From NCBI GenBank assembly GCA_963798865.1, contig CAWCVZ010000004.1, positions 1,488,001 through 1,552,000 of the forward strand: a stretch of DNA of 64,000 nucleotides, read 5' to 3'. The translations under genes were made by a program, and so were the position numbers. Positions within the stretch are counted from its first letter, which is position 1, and every line of letters starts with the position of its first letter. The notes below the pieces were generated by a model. The model worked only from the letters and a program-made list of their open reading frames with translations. It did not search any database and was not told where the DNA came from. The DNA is from RBG-16-34-14 sp963798865 (lineage in GTDB: Bacteria; Bacteroidota; Ignavibacteria; Ignavibacteriales; Ignavibacteriaceae). Shown piece after piece: positions 10,443 through 19,123 of this stretch.

Positions 10443-10997
10443 TTATTTTATAAGACACATTTTATTTATAAAATTTTTCCCATTTGCAGTCATTACATAA
10501 AAATATATTCCGCTTGAAAGATTTTCTCCGCTAAACCTGATTTTATAAATCCCGGGGTTCTTTTCTTCATTAACAAGTGTTGAAATTTTCTTCCCCAGTA
10601 TATCATAAACCTTTATTGTTACAAATCCTTGCTGCGGGACTTTATATTCAATAGTTGTTTCCGGATTAAAAGGGTTAGGATAATTGTTTGCCAGTGTATA
10701 TTCTGCTGGAATTTCATTTTCATTTTTCACATCAGTAAAATCCGGGACAAAACCTATTGAATCGAGCATCGGTTGAATTTCAGGATTCGCCATAAAATTA
10801 TTCCAGATAAGCTGCGATCTGTAATTTTCAATCATAATTATTATAGGACCTTCATCAATTGCAAGATAGCTGCCTGCATACCAGTTCTGAGTAAGATTAA
10901 AAGCATCTTTAAAACCATATTGTCCCCAGAGATTGGCACCATACTCATAGTAAAAACTTTTTAAAGCAGCTATTGATTCCTGCGGAGTATAAGGCAT
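10443..10997 (-). CDS. C-terminal part of GH144-like glucanase a with T9SS sorting domain (frameshift-separated)
   Basis: Residues 1-90 are the end of the GH144/PF10091 domain (YGFKDAFNLTQNWY, IDEGPIIIMIENY). From about residue 100 to the end lies a type A T9SS C-terminal sorting domain (NNYPNPFNPETTIEYKVP, then SSGIYFYVM and a final KMCLIK). Upstream, the same frame reads TWGLTACDGPFGYNAF and EPNNDNGTIAPTAALSSM back to about 11099. It is thus the tail of the protein starting at 12841, not an independent gene. The sorting domain predicts export through the outer membrane by T9SS and surface attachment or release. Confidence 0.85.
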   Translation of the reverse strand: MPYTPQESIAALKSFYYEYGANLWGQYGFKDAFNLTQNWYAGSYLAIDEGPIIIMIENYRSQLIWNNFMANPEIQPMLDSIGFVPDFTDVKNENEIPAEYTLANNYPNPFNPETTIEYKVPQQGFVTIKVYDILGKKISTLVNEEKNPGIYKIRFSGENLSSGIYFYVMTANGKNFINKMCLIK

Positions 10998-11083
10998 TGA
11001 AGAAAGTGCTGCTGTCGGTGCAATAGTTCCGTTATCATTATTCGGCTCGAAAGCATTATAACCAAACGGACCATCGCAGGCTG

Positions 11084-12841
11084 TTAATCCCCAGGTATCC
11101 TATCATAACCAGCATAGCCATGAGGATTAGCAATACAATATGCCCGGTTTATTAAGGTATGATTTTTATTATTAAAAAAATAATTAGTGTATGCATCTTT
11201 CTTATTCCTTGGATCGAAGCCCAGGAAAGAATAATGCGCAAAGAAGAGAGGTCCGCCGTTCGGCCAGCCAACATAAAGAGGAAAGCCATAATACGAATTT
11301 CCATTTACATAATTTGGGCTGCTTGCCCATCCCAATTGATATAGAGAAGCAGGTATCGGATGAGTCGGTGATGCAATTGCCAGAAGATAGGTAATCATTG
11401 TTTCATTCGGACCTTGCAAAGGGAAATTCATTATCCAGCCGTAATTAGGAGACCAATGCCAGTAAAGAAAATTTCCATTATCTTTTCGGTACCAATCCCA
11501 TTCAACAGATTCCCAAATGGAAGTAATCAGGTTCCTTATTTGTTCTTCATCAGTGTTATTCTGATTAAAGTATTGCCTTGCGGCTAATAACCCTTGTACC
11601 ATAAAAGCTGTTTCAACAAGATCACCACCGTTATCATATTGACTGAATGGAATTACTGCTCCTGTTGTTCCATTCAACCAATGAGGGAATACACCATGAA
11701 ATCTGTCCGCATTATTGGTTAGGAAATTCAGAATTTTCAGAATTCTTTCAACTCCTTGTGCTCTTGTGATAAATCCCCTTTCAATACCCACGAGAATTGC
11801 CATTACTCCGAATCCTGAGCCCCCTGTTGTTACAATTTCATCACTGCCGTTAGACCTGTCTCTTGCCAAACCTGAAACCGGGTGCCCGAAGTCCCAGAAA
11901 TATTTGAAAGTAGCTTCCTGAACCATATCGAGCAAAACACTATCGGGCAAGGAAGTAGTAGATGCTGTAACTTCATCACTCAATTCAGATTCATTCCCGC
12001 TCAAATCATAAGCAGAAATTTTATATCTGTATGTTTTAGGAGGGGTACCGATGTTATCATTATAGTAAGTTGTAATTTTATTTGTTGCTGCAATTATTTC
12101 AAAATTACTTGTGCTGTCAGCACGGTAAATTCTATAGCCATTAAGATCAATTTCACTATTAGGATTCCAATCCAGGTGAATAGAAACATCATGAGCTAAT
12201 GCAACCAAACCTGTTGGAACGGCGGGGGCAACAGTATCGGTATCATTAATCGCTTTTATCCTGATTTCATCAAGGTAAATTGTATGTAAAGATCCATCAG
12301 GATTATCCTGTCCGAAATAAATTGTTTTGATGTTTGTTAAATCGGCATTACCGGGATTTTGGATGAAAGGAGTTAAAGGAATAGAAATTCTAATCCAGTA
12401 GTCTTCTTCAATCCTGTTAAAGAAATTTGAAAGCTTCTGCTTTGCAGTTATATTATTCTGAGTATCCTCGAGATAAATAACGGGAAGTGCACCAGAATCT
12501 ATTACAGAAGAAGAGAATGTGTAAAAGGTTATTGAATCTTTAATAGTTACGTCATGAGAAATCCATCCTTCTTCAGCAACTGAAATTCCCCAGTCTCCGC
12601 CGGAAGAAGATTTCCATCTTAATCTTAAAGAATTTATTCCTGAATATTTACGGGATGCATCTACCGGGAATTTTGTTCCATTAGTTAACGCAACTACACT
12701 GCCATTATTGTAAAAACCAAAACTAGGATCATAATAATTACTGTTTGGGCTATCCCCAAAAAAAACATACTCCTGGCCAAATGAAACAATAGATAGAAAT
12801 AAAACTATTAATAGTGTTCTCATTACAACTCTTTTATCCAT
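11084..12841 (-). CDS. GH144-like glucanase a: CBM-like, fibronectin-III and catalytic domains (frameshifted)
   Basis: Signal peptide MRTLLIVLFLSIVSFGQ begins at the second Met (codon 7, 12823), a likelier start than 12841. Domains: carbohydrate-binding beta-sandwich (about 25-200), fibronectin III (about 207-295), then GH144/PF10091 catalytic barrel (EATFKYFWDFGHPVSGLARDRS, GFGVMAILVGIERGF, GGDLVETAFMVQGLL). The frame stops at 11084 because one G is missing near 11099; adding it gives a 799-residue protein continuing through 10443 and ending in a T9SS signal. Against paralogue b, this one has extra binding domains and a surface-export tail, suggesting it works on polymer outside while b works on imported fragments. 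The division of labour is inferred. Confidence 0.87.
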   Translation of the reverse strand: MDKRVVMRTLLIVLFLSIVSFGQEYVFFGDSPNSNYYDPSFGFYNNGSVVALTNGTKFPVDASRKYSGINSLRLRWKSSSGGDWGISVAEEGWISHDVTIKDSITFYTFSSSVIDSGALPVIYLEDTQNNITAKQKLSNFFNRIEEDYWIRISIPLTPFIQNPGNADLTNIKTIYFGQDNPDGSLHTIYLDEIRIKAINDTDTVAPAVPTGLVALAHDVSIHLDWNPNSEIDLNGYRIYRADSTSNFEIIAATNKITTYYNDNIGTPPKTYRYKISAYDLSGNESELSDEVTASTTSLPDSVLLDMVQEATFKYFWDFGHPVSGLARDRSNGSDEIVTTGGSGFGVMAILVGIERGFITRAQGVERILKILNFLTNNADRFHGVFPHWLNGTTGAVIPFSQYDNGGDLVETAFMVQGLLAARQYFNQNNTDEEQIRNLITSIWESVEWDWYRKDNGNFLYWHWSPNYGWIMNFPLQGPNETMITYLLAIASPTHPIPASLYQLGWASSPNYVNGNSYYGFPLYVGWPNGGPLFFAHYSFLGFDPRNKKDAYTNYFFNNKNHTLINRAYCIANPHGYAGYDRIPGD

Positions 12842-12851
12842 TCATCTATAA

Positions 12852-14705
12852 TTATTGAGCTAAATCTTTTTTCTTAAGCCATATATCATACCATCCGGCA
12901 AATTGTTCTGTGTAAGGGACAGCAAATATTTCTCCGCCAAATCCCATATACCTTACAACCATCAGGTTCATAAAAATATCATCTATGCCCTTCAAAACAT
13001 TTTCATTAATTTCCACACCATATTTATCAGCTAAACGTGCATTATACTCATTAACATATTTTTCAAAGCGAATTAATGTTAATTGAGTTACCAGCTGTTC
13101 TCTAACTTCATCAAAACTTTTTGAATAACTGGTTGTGTCTTCTTTTTTTCCAATCAGCTGGAAGATTGAGTAACCCTCATCTAATTTTATTGGACCGTAT
13201 ATATCTCCAACTTCCATTTCAGAAGCTGCTTTTCCAATTTCGCCATGTTCAGTAGCAGGAAAAAAACCAAATTCACCGCCTTTATCTTTAAGGGAATCTC
13301 TTTTCGTGTATTGTTTTGCTAAATCTCTTAAATCTTTCCCGCTTGATATCTCACTCAAAATTTTCTCCATAACCGCTAGGCTGTCTGTAAGCACTTCAAC
13401 AACATTGACTAACTCCATCGGGATGATTTCTTTCCAATCATTCTGCTTATAAATAGAATAAGCCTCCTGTTCAGAAACTTTTATTGAATCGAACATACTT
13501 CCCATTAACAATTTAGACAAGTAAGAATCTTTCCACATCCCGATATATTTTTTAACATCAGGAGAATTATCCAATCCATTTTTTTTCCCTTCATAAGTAA
13601 GCAGCTGATCTTCAATAAATTTTCTTATATAAGAAGATAGTGATGCCCTGATACTTAATTCACTTGTATCTTTTACATAAAATCCATCCTGGCTTAGCTG
13701 GTTCAAAAAATATTCTACTTTGATAGGATTATCATTAAGTTTTATAAAAATTTTATTCTGAATTTCAGTATCAAGTAACCGGTTTACAGATGTTACTTCA
13801 ATCCCATTTAAATATATTTTATTGTTTTTAACTTCACCAATTTGATCAATCGCTATTTCATTTGAAGAATATTTGGCTTTAAACTTCGGTACAAAAATTC
13901 TGATCAATCTTTCAAAAATTTCTCTGTCCGCTGAAATTTTAAATTGATTGAAATAATTGTGGTAGTAATCCAGGTATGTTTTATACTCTGCTCTTGTTTC
14001 AACAATTCTTTTCACATCATCAAGAACAAGATCCTCACCTTTTAAATCCTGATTAGGTCCAATATCAATTAATTTTAATAAATAATACCCATCTTTGGAT
14101 TCTACAGGAGCTGTAAACTCTCCAACATTTAGCCTGTAAATATTATCCTCAACTTGTTTGTCCATTGTTCCAAAAGTTATTTTGTTTGGTTCCGCCTGGT
14201 CTTTTACTTCAGGCCGTAATGAGAGAAGTGAATCGAAAGATACACTGGATTTGAGTTGAAGATAAATGTTTTCTATTTCTTCTTTATTTGGCGAGAATAT
14301 AAATTTTACTTTAAGTGATTTCCTGATTCTTTGTAAACCTTGATTTATTTCATCCTGTGTATAGACAGCTTTATTTTTTATTTCACGGTTGTATAATGCA
14401 TCCCTCACATACATATTCTCAAGAGGATTAATTATATTGTTAAAGATTTGTAATGTGTCATAACCTTTTTCTTTTGCTTCAAGAGATAAAAGTTTTTCCG
14501 CAATCAGCTGCTCCAAAAATTTTTGCTTTGCCGCTAATTTATCACTCTCCTGAAGAAGCTTAGGATGAACACTGAAATCAAATCTCTCTTTGAATTCAGA
14601 TTCATATATTTTATAATTACCAACTTTTGCAACAACCTTCTCTTGTTGTTGAGCATAAAGGGATATAAAACATATTGCCAATAATAAAAACAATCTGATT
14701 AACAT
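12852..14705 (-). CDS. SurA/PpiC-type peptidyl-prolyl isomerase
   Basis: 617 residues with a signal peptide (1-18, ending SLYAQ). A SurA-like N-terminal chaperone region includes KVGNYKIYESEFKERF and a conserved helix (AKQKFLEQLIAEKLL). Two parvulin-like segments follow: one near 130-215 and a clearer one near 425-520 (GGEFGFFPATEHGEIG, LDEGYSIFQLIGKK). It should assist folding of outer-membrane or secreted proteins in the periplasm. It sits between the PorV-like protein and the glucanases, 10 bases from the latter, so it may serve the large beta-barrel and T9SS cargo of this operon. A bulk housekeeping role cannot be excluded. Confidence 0.85.
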   Translation of the reverse strand: MLIRLFLLLAICFISLYAQQQEKVVAKVGNYKIYESEFKERFDFSVHPKLLQESDKLAAKQKFLEQLIAEKLLSLEAKEKGYDTLQIFNNIINPLENMYVRDALYNREIKNKAVYTQDEINQGLQRIRKSLKVKFIFSPNKEEIENIYLQLKSSVSFDSLLSLRPEVKDQAEPNKITFGTMDKQVEDNIYRLNVGEFTAPVESKDGYYLLKLIDIGPNQDLKGEDLVLDDVKRIVETRAEYKTYLDYYHNYFNQFKISADREIFERLIRIFVPKFKAKYSSNEIAIDQIGEVKNNKIYLNGIEVTSVNRLLDTEIQNKIFIKLNDNPIKVEYFLNQLSQDGFYVKDTSELSIRASLSSYIRKFIEDQLLTYEGKKNGLDNSPDVKKYIGMWKDSYLSKLLMGSMFDSIKVSEQEAYSIYKQNDWKEIIPMELVNVVEVLTDSLAVMEKILSEISSGKDLRDLAKQYTKRDSLKDKGGEFGFFPATEHGEIGKAASEMEVGDIYGPIKLDEGYSIFQLIGKKEDTTSYSKSFDEVREQLVTQLTLIRFEKYVNEYNARLADKYGVEINENVLKGIDDIFMNLMVVRYMGFGGEIFAVPYTEQFAGWYDIWLKKKDLAQ

Positions 14706-14836
14706 AATTCAATCTAACATTCTTGACAGGCATAAGTTATATGGAATATGAAATTTGAGAGTTGAACATTGATTATGAATATAATCAAAATTCAATTTTC
14801 AGTTTAATCTTATTTAACATATACCTGCACTTTTAT

Positions 14837-15865
14837 TTAAAAATGAATACCCACAGTAAACCTATGTGTACTATTTAAGCGACCGTAATCAGCCCAGGCA
14901 TAGTCAAAACTAACATTAGTAGTTCCTGCAAAACCTACTTTAGCACCTGCACCCAGAACAAGCCCTCCCTCCGAATCCTCCAGGAATAAATCCCTGTATC
15001 CACCTCTAACAGCGAATGTATTTAGAAACAACCACTCGCCACCAATGTTAATCCTTTCGTTATTATCATTCGAATGCATTGCATCGGAAGAAATAATCAG
15101 TTGGTTCCAATCCGTAAGATTAACAGAATAAGAAAGCCCAACTCTAAATAATGTGGGCAGCGCGAATGAACCCATTCTTAATTCAGCAGGAAGTCTGGGG
15201 TTACCGCCATGTTGTTCAGGGTCAGCATCATAATTAAAGAAAATATCCCTTCCATCGTAAGAAGCACGGGGACCAAAGTTTGATACACTTGCACCGATTG
15301 ATAATCCTTCAATTTCAGTTTGATATTGAACTCCAAAGTTAAGTGCGAAATCTACAAGGCTGGTGTTATAAATTGTTTCCTGTATATAATTGCCTGCAAT
15401 ACCTGCTGATACTCTGTCGGTTAATTTAATTCCATATGCAATTCCCAGCGATAGGTTTGTTACATCATAGTAAAGACCGGTATTTTTTTCTTTCTCAACG
15501 TATGTTATTTCAATATCACCAGAATTTACTGAAGTAATCTGCAGAGCAAAAGTACCAAGGCCTTCTATATTAAAAGCTGCAGTAGCATAATTGTATTTTA
15601 TATCTGCAAGCCATTGATTATAGGTAAACTGAATATCAATTCCCTGCAAACCTCCAAGACTTGCCGGATTATAAAAAGCTGCTGAAGCCTCATTTGAAAG
15701 TGAAGTCCCTGCATTACCCATTGCAACTAGTCTTGAACTCGGTTCAATTTTAAGAAACTGTCCAATGGTTGTTCCAACTTTACTCTGGCAAAAAACATTT
15801 GTTGTATAAAAAACAAAAATTGTTATTAATAAAATTTTAGTTATTGTCTTCATCTTTTCCACCAT
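14837..15865 (-). CDS. PorV/PorQ-family outer-membrane protein
   Basis: 342 residues. Signal peptide MKTITKILLITIFVFYTTNVFCQ begins at the second Met (codon 5, 15853); the first ATG overlaps the upstream stop as TAATG. The start of the mature protein, with GQFLKIEPSSRLVAMGNAG, SNEASAAFYNPASLGGL and repeated amphipathic beta strands, is the PorV/PorQ (UPF0164) barrel family. PorV shuttles T9SS cargo to the attachment complex. Here it follows a TonB receptor and a large T9SS-tailed protein. This fits a locus-specific export or assembly partner rather than the core PorV. Ends in the aromatic residue F, as outer-membrane barrels do. Confidence 0.85.
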   Translation of the reverse strand: MVEKMKTITKILLITIFVFYTTNVFCQSKVGTTIGQFLKIEPSSRLVAMGNAGTSLSNEASAAFYNPASLGGLQGIDIQFTYNQWLADIKYNYATAAFNIEGLGTFALQITSVNSGDIEITYVEKEKNTGLYYDVTNLSLGIAYGIKLTDRVSAGIAGNYIQETIYNTSLVDFALNFGVQYQTEIEGLSIGASVSNFGPRASYDGRDIFFNYDADPEQHGGNPRLPAELRMGSFALPTLFRVGLSYSVNLTDWNQLIISSDAMHSNDNNERINIGGEWLFLNTFAVRGGYRDLFLEDSEGGLVLGAGAKVGFAGTTNVSFDYAWADYGRLNSTHRFTVGIHF

Positions 15866-18800
15866 TATTTAATGATAGCAAATTTGCCGATATAATCTTC
15901 CAGCCCGGCAGCTTCAACGTGATAAATATAAAGCCCGGGGGCTACTTCTAAATTATCTTTAGTACGTAAATTCCATGCAACATACCCCTGAAACCCATTA
16001 TCCTGGCGAAGAGTTTGAACCAGTTCACCTGTGATAGTATAAATCCTGACAACTGAATTTACTGGCAGTGCTCTGAATTCTATTCTTCTTTCCCCACGAC
16101 CGGTTTGTGCATATGGAGCTTGTTCAAATGATGCCATTCCTAAATAAGGATTCGGAACCACATAAGGTTTTTCAACATAATCTGTAGTTAATTTTGAAGC
16201 ATCGATAAAAGATGAATCAGTTACAAACCTGAATACATCCGATTCATTAAACGGAACATTAATAGTAAGCTGATAAATATCACCACCAACAGGAAAAATT
16301 GAATTTGCATATTTAGGTCCGTTTATTGTATCAACGGTTACTCTCCAAACAGGAGTTTGAGTAGTTGGATTACCCGGTTTTGGTGAAAGAATTTCAATAA
16401 AATCATCCTTATCGCTAATAACCATATTGTTATCTACATCTTTGAATCTGAAATCCGCCTGGAATTCGCCACCCGATTTAGGATATCCGATGATTTTAAA
16501 TTTAGTGGGAACTGCAGGAACCCCTATAGTTGATTTGGAAGTATCAACAACTTCATTAAAAAACATAATAGAATAATCTGCAGGATAACTATCACGTACT
16601 TCGTTAGGTGAAGTTGTTGTAGTTGAAATTTTTGTTTTAAGAACCAGATTTGACTGACTATTTGGCAAAAATCCTGAGTTTATGGTGTCTGGTTCCACAT
16701 TAAAAGGAGTAAATACAAGAGGCAGCATTCCTTCACCAACCGGCCCTTCCCCAAGGGCAAGCAAATCGGTTCCTCCTGTAAAAACTGTATCACTCATTCC
16801 ATTGGTTATATCATATAGCTCATAGCTTACCGCTTTAATTGAATCCGATGGTGATTTAAACCTTATTTCAAATGTATGATTTGCCGGAATGATATCGGGA
16901 TTAGGTATATCTAATGAAACATTTCCAACTCCATATCCTTGTTCATGCTCGAGATTTGTATATGTTCCTGGTTTATAACCCGGTGCTTGTGCATTCGGAT
17001 AAACAATTACAATATTTCTCGGAAGTATAATACCACCTCTTAAAGTTTGGTTAACAGTAATAGCACTCTCAGACGGATATACATTAAGCTGCGGAATTCC
17101 CCGGTCGAATGCAGTTACTGCATAAAAATATCTTTGCCCGTTCACAACAGTTGTATCTTTAAAGGTGTGCTTCAAACCAGAATCATTTCCCAGGAAAAAT
17201 TGTAAACCTTCCACTGAAATACTACTATAATCAAGCAAACCATCCTGTAGATCAAAAACTGCTAATGCTTTACCAGGACCGAGTGGTCCTAATCCCTGAG
17301 CATCATAAACAACCTGAGGATCAAGGAAACTCTCATCGGTGCTGCGGTATATTTTATAACCTTCAAAATCATTGGTATTCGTTATTGGATCGAAAGCATC
17401 TTCTGCGGCATTATCCCATGTAAGATTAACAAATCCATCACCGGCATAAGCTTTAAGTGTCGGAAGCGGAGGAGGGGTAGCAAACTGGTAGTTTGCATCA
17501 TAAATTGTTTGAACAATCTGAACTGTTTTTCTCATCTGGTGAAGATCAACGCCGAAAGCCAGAGCAAGGCTAAACCTCTCCGTTTTTGCGGTGCTAAGAA
17601 AGAACGGACCTGATGCAAAAAGAAAACCTATATTATAATTAGTAATGTGCGGGTCCGGCGGAAAAGGCGTTGGACCAGAGAACTGTTCATATAACTGCTT
17701 TGGCCACATCATTGCATCCATAAAGAAAACTATATTGTCAGTTTCTCCTATTCCACCTGCACCAACCCTAATCCTGTTTAATTTAAATCCTGTTAAGCCA
17801 ATTTGATCAGATTCATTTAAATCCGTGCGGTCAAAATTAGGTTCACCGGCCGTAGGAATGGAATCATTTTCGCCGGTATCATTTGTTCCAAAAATTCCGT
17901 CAGCGCCGGTATCATTATTTTCAGTCCAGTCAAGATCTTCATCACCTGTCCACCAAATTCCTCTCTGGAATGCGGGGCGAAGTCTGAAGTCAGCATACCT
18001 GTTTAATTTTGATGTGTCATAATGGGTGGTTATATAATTAAGGATATTACCCTGACCAACTATTTTTTGTCCGGGACCACTATCTCTTGCTTCATCAATA
18101 ATTCCATCTTCATCATTATCAATACCGTCAACCGGATTTCCAGGAGTTTCCAGATATGCATAACCAAGGTAACCTGTTTTTCCAAACTGACCGTGTCCAT
18201 TATAATCCCATGTATAAACCAGATCCAAACCGTTCGTGGTATCGTAAAAAGCATTATCATCATCACTTTCATAAACCAGATCAAAAGGACTTAAGGACCC
18301 TCCCCCAACTCCGGAATCCATATATAAACCAAAAATTACATTATAATCATATACTGTCGTTCCTTCATTGGAAATATCATAATGCCAGAAGATTACGTCT
18401 CTTGCCTGAATATTAGCCCATTGGAAACCTCTTTGTTCAACTCTCAGAGCCATACCCCTACGTGTATTATCTCTTACATCAGGATAAAAATTCCACTTGG
18501 AATAATAATCATCATCATATACACAATAACTTTCCTCATCGGCATTAGGCCTTTTCCCAAAATAGCCATTCCAGCTTCCGCTCCAGCCGGGGTCATCAGG
18601 ATCATTTAATTTATCATACCATGCATCGGGCCAGGTGCGTGGATCGTTACTAACTGCGGGAGATCTTCCAATATTTATTGATGGATTAAGCTGAAGAAAA
18701 CCGGGGCGGGGATTAAATCTTTGTAATCTTCCAGTAGAAGGATTTGTTTCCTGTCTTTCACGATAACCAGTTTCCATTATATAAAAATCCTGCATCTGTC

Positions 18801-19122
18801 CATTAACAAGTTCCTGGAGTTTAGCAAGAACAAATGGTGTTACACCATCGCTGTAATTTTCAAGAGATCCTTTGGGCCATTCCATTGAATGGAAAATAGT
18901 ATAGTCGGGATTGGTTTGATAATCTCCCACCATACCATAATTATAAAAAAGAGTTCGAATTCTGTTTGCATCATGTGTACCCTGCCGGACATAATCTTCA
19001 TTACCTCTCTGATCTTTCGGGACCAAATCAAAATACTGAGCGTGGACGTTTGGCAGATAACTAAATATCAGAATAATAAACAAGGACTTACAGAGTTTCT
19101 TCATTAAATTTTTGATTAGCAT
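15865..19122 (-). CDS. Large secreted protein with fibronectin-III and T9SS-like C-terminal domain
   Basis: The start at 19122 (MLIKNLMKKLCKSLFIILIF, cleavage near VHAQ) is preferred to 19155: it has an AGGAG site and clears the receptor stop. Mature protein of about 1055 residues. Roughly 30-550 is aromatic-rich and of unknown fold, with WPDAWYDKLNDPDDPGW and several acidic, calcium-site-like stretches (DNDEDGIIDE). A fibronectin III domain follows (about 555-690, GFVNLTWD, FEGYKIYRSTD). The C-terminus (VVPNPYLG, VRIYTITGELVQTL, APGLYIYHVEA) is T9SS sorting-like. It lies directly after the TonB receptor and may be its surface partner, in the place SusD holds in other systems. No SusD similarity is visible. 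Confidence 0.75.
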   Translation of the reverse strand: MLIKNLMKKLCKSLFIILIFSYLPNVHAQYFDLVPKDQRGNEDYVRQGTHDANRIRTLFYNYGMVGDYQTNPDYTIFHSMEWPKGSLENYSDGVTPFVLAKLQELVNGQMQDFYIMETGYRERQETNPSTGRLQRFNPRPGFLQLNPSINIGRSPAVSNDPRTWPDAWYDKLNDPDDPGWSGSWNGYFGKRPNADEESYCVYDDDYYSKWNFYPDVRDNTRRGMALRVEQRGFQWANIQARDVIFWHYDISNEGTTVYDYNVIFGLYMDSGVGGGSLSPFDLVYESDDDNAFYDTTNGLDLVYTWDYNGHGQFGKTGYLGYAYLETPGNPVDGIDNDEDGIIDEARDSGPGQKIVGQGNILNYITTHYDTSKLNRYADFRLRPAFQRGIWWTGDEDLDWTENNDTGADGIFGTNDTGENDSIPTAGEPNFDRTDLNESDQIGLTGFKLNRIRVGAGGIGETDNIVFFMDAMMWPKQLYEQFSGPTPFPPDPHITNYNIGFLFASGPFFLSTAKTERFSLALAFGVDLHQMRKTVQIVQTIYDANYQFATPPPLPTLKAYAGDGFVNLTWDNAAEDAFDPITNTNDFEGYKIYRSTDESFLDPQVVYDAQGLGPLGPGKALAVFDLQDGLLDYSSISVEGLQFFLGNDSGLKHTFKDTTVVNGQRYFYAVTAFDRGIPQLNVYPSESAITVNQTLRGGIILPRNIVIVYPNAQAPGYKPGTYTNLEHEQGYGVGNVSLDIPNPDIIPANHTFEIRFKSPSDSIKAVSYELYDITNGMSDTVFTGGTDLLALGEGPVGEGMLPLVFTPFNVEPDTINSGFLPNSQSNLVLKTKISTTTTSPNEVRDSYPADYSIMFFNEVVDTSKSTIGVPAVPTKFKIIGYPKSGGEFQADFRFKDVDNNMVISDKDDFIEILSPKPGNPTTQTPVWRVTVDTINGPKYANSIFPVGGDIYQLTINVPFNESDVFRFVTDSSFIDASKLTTDYVEKPYVVPNPYLGMASFEQAPYAQTGRGERRIEFRALPVNSVVRIYTITGELVQTLRQDNGFQGYVAWNLRTKDNLEVAPGLYIYHVEAAGLEDYIGKFAIIK

Positions 19123-19123
19123 T

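Noticed and set aside
14769..14788. 8-bp hairpin between the PorV-like and PPIase genes as a terminator
   Set aside because: Very AT-rich stem, single G-C pair and no U run; likely chance.
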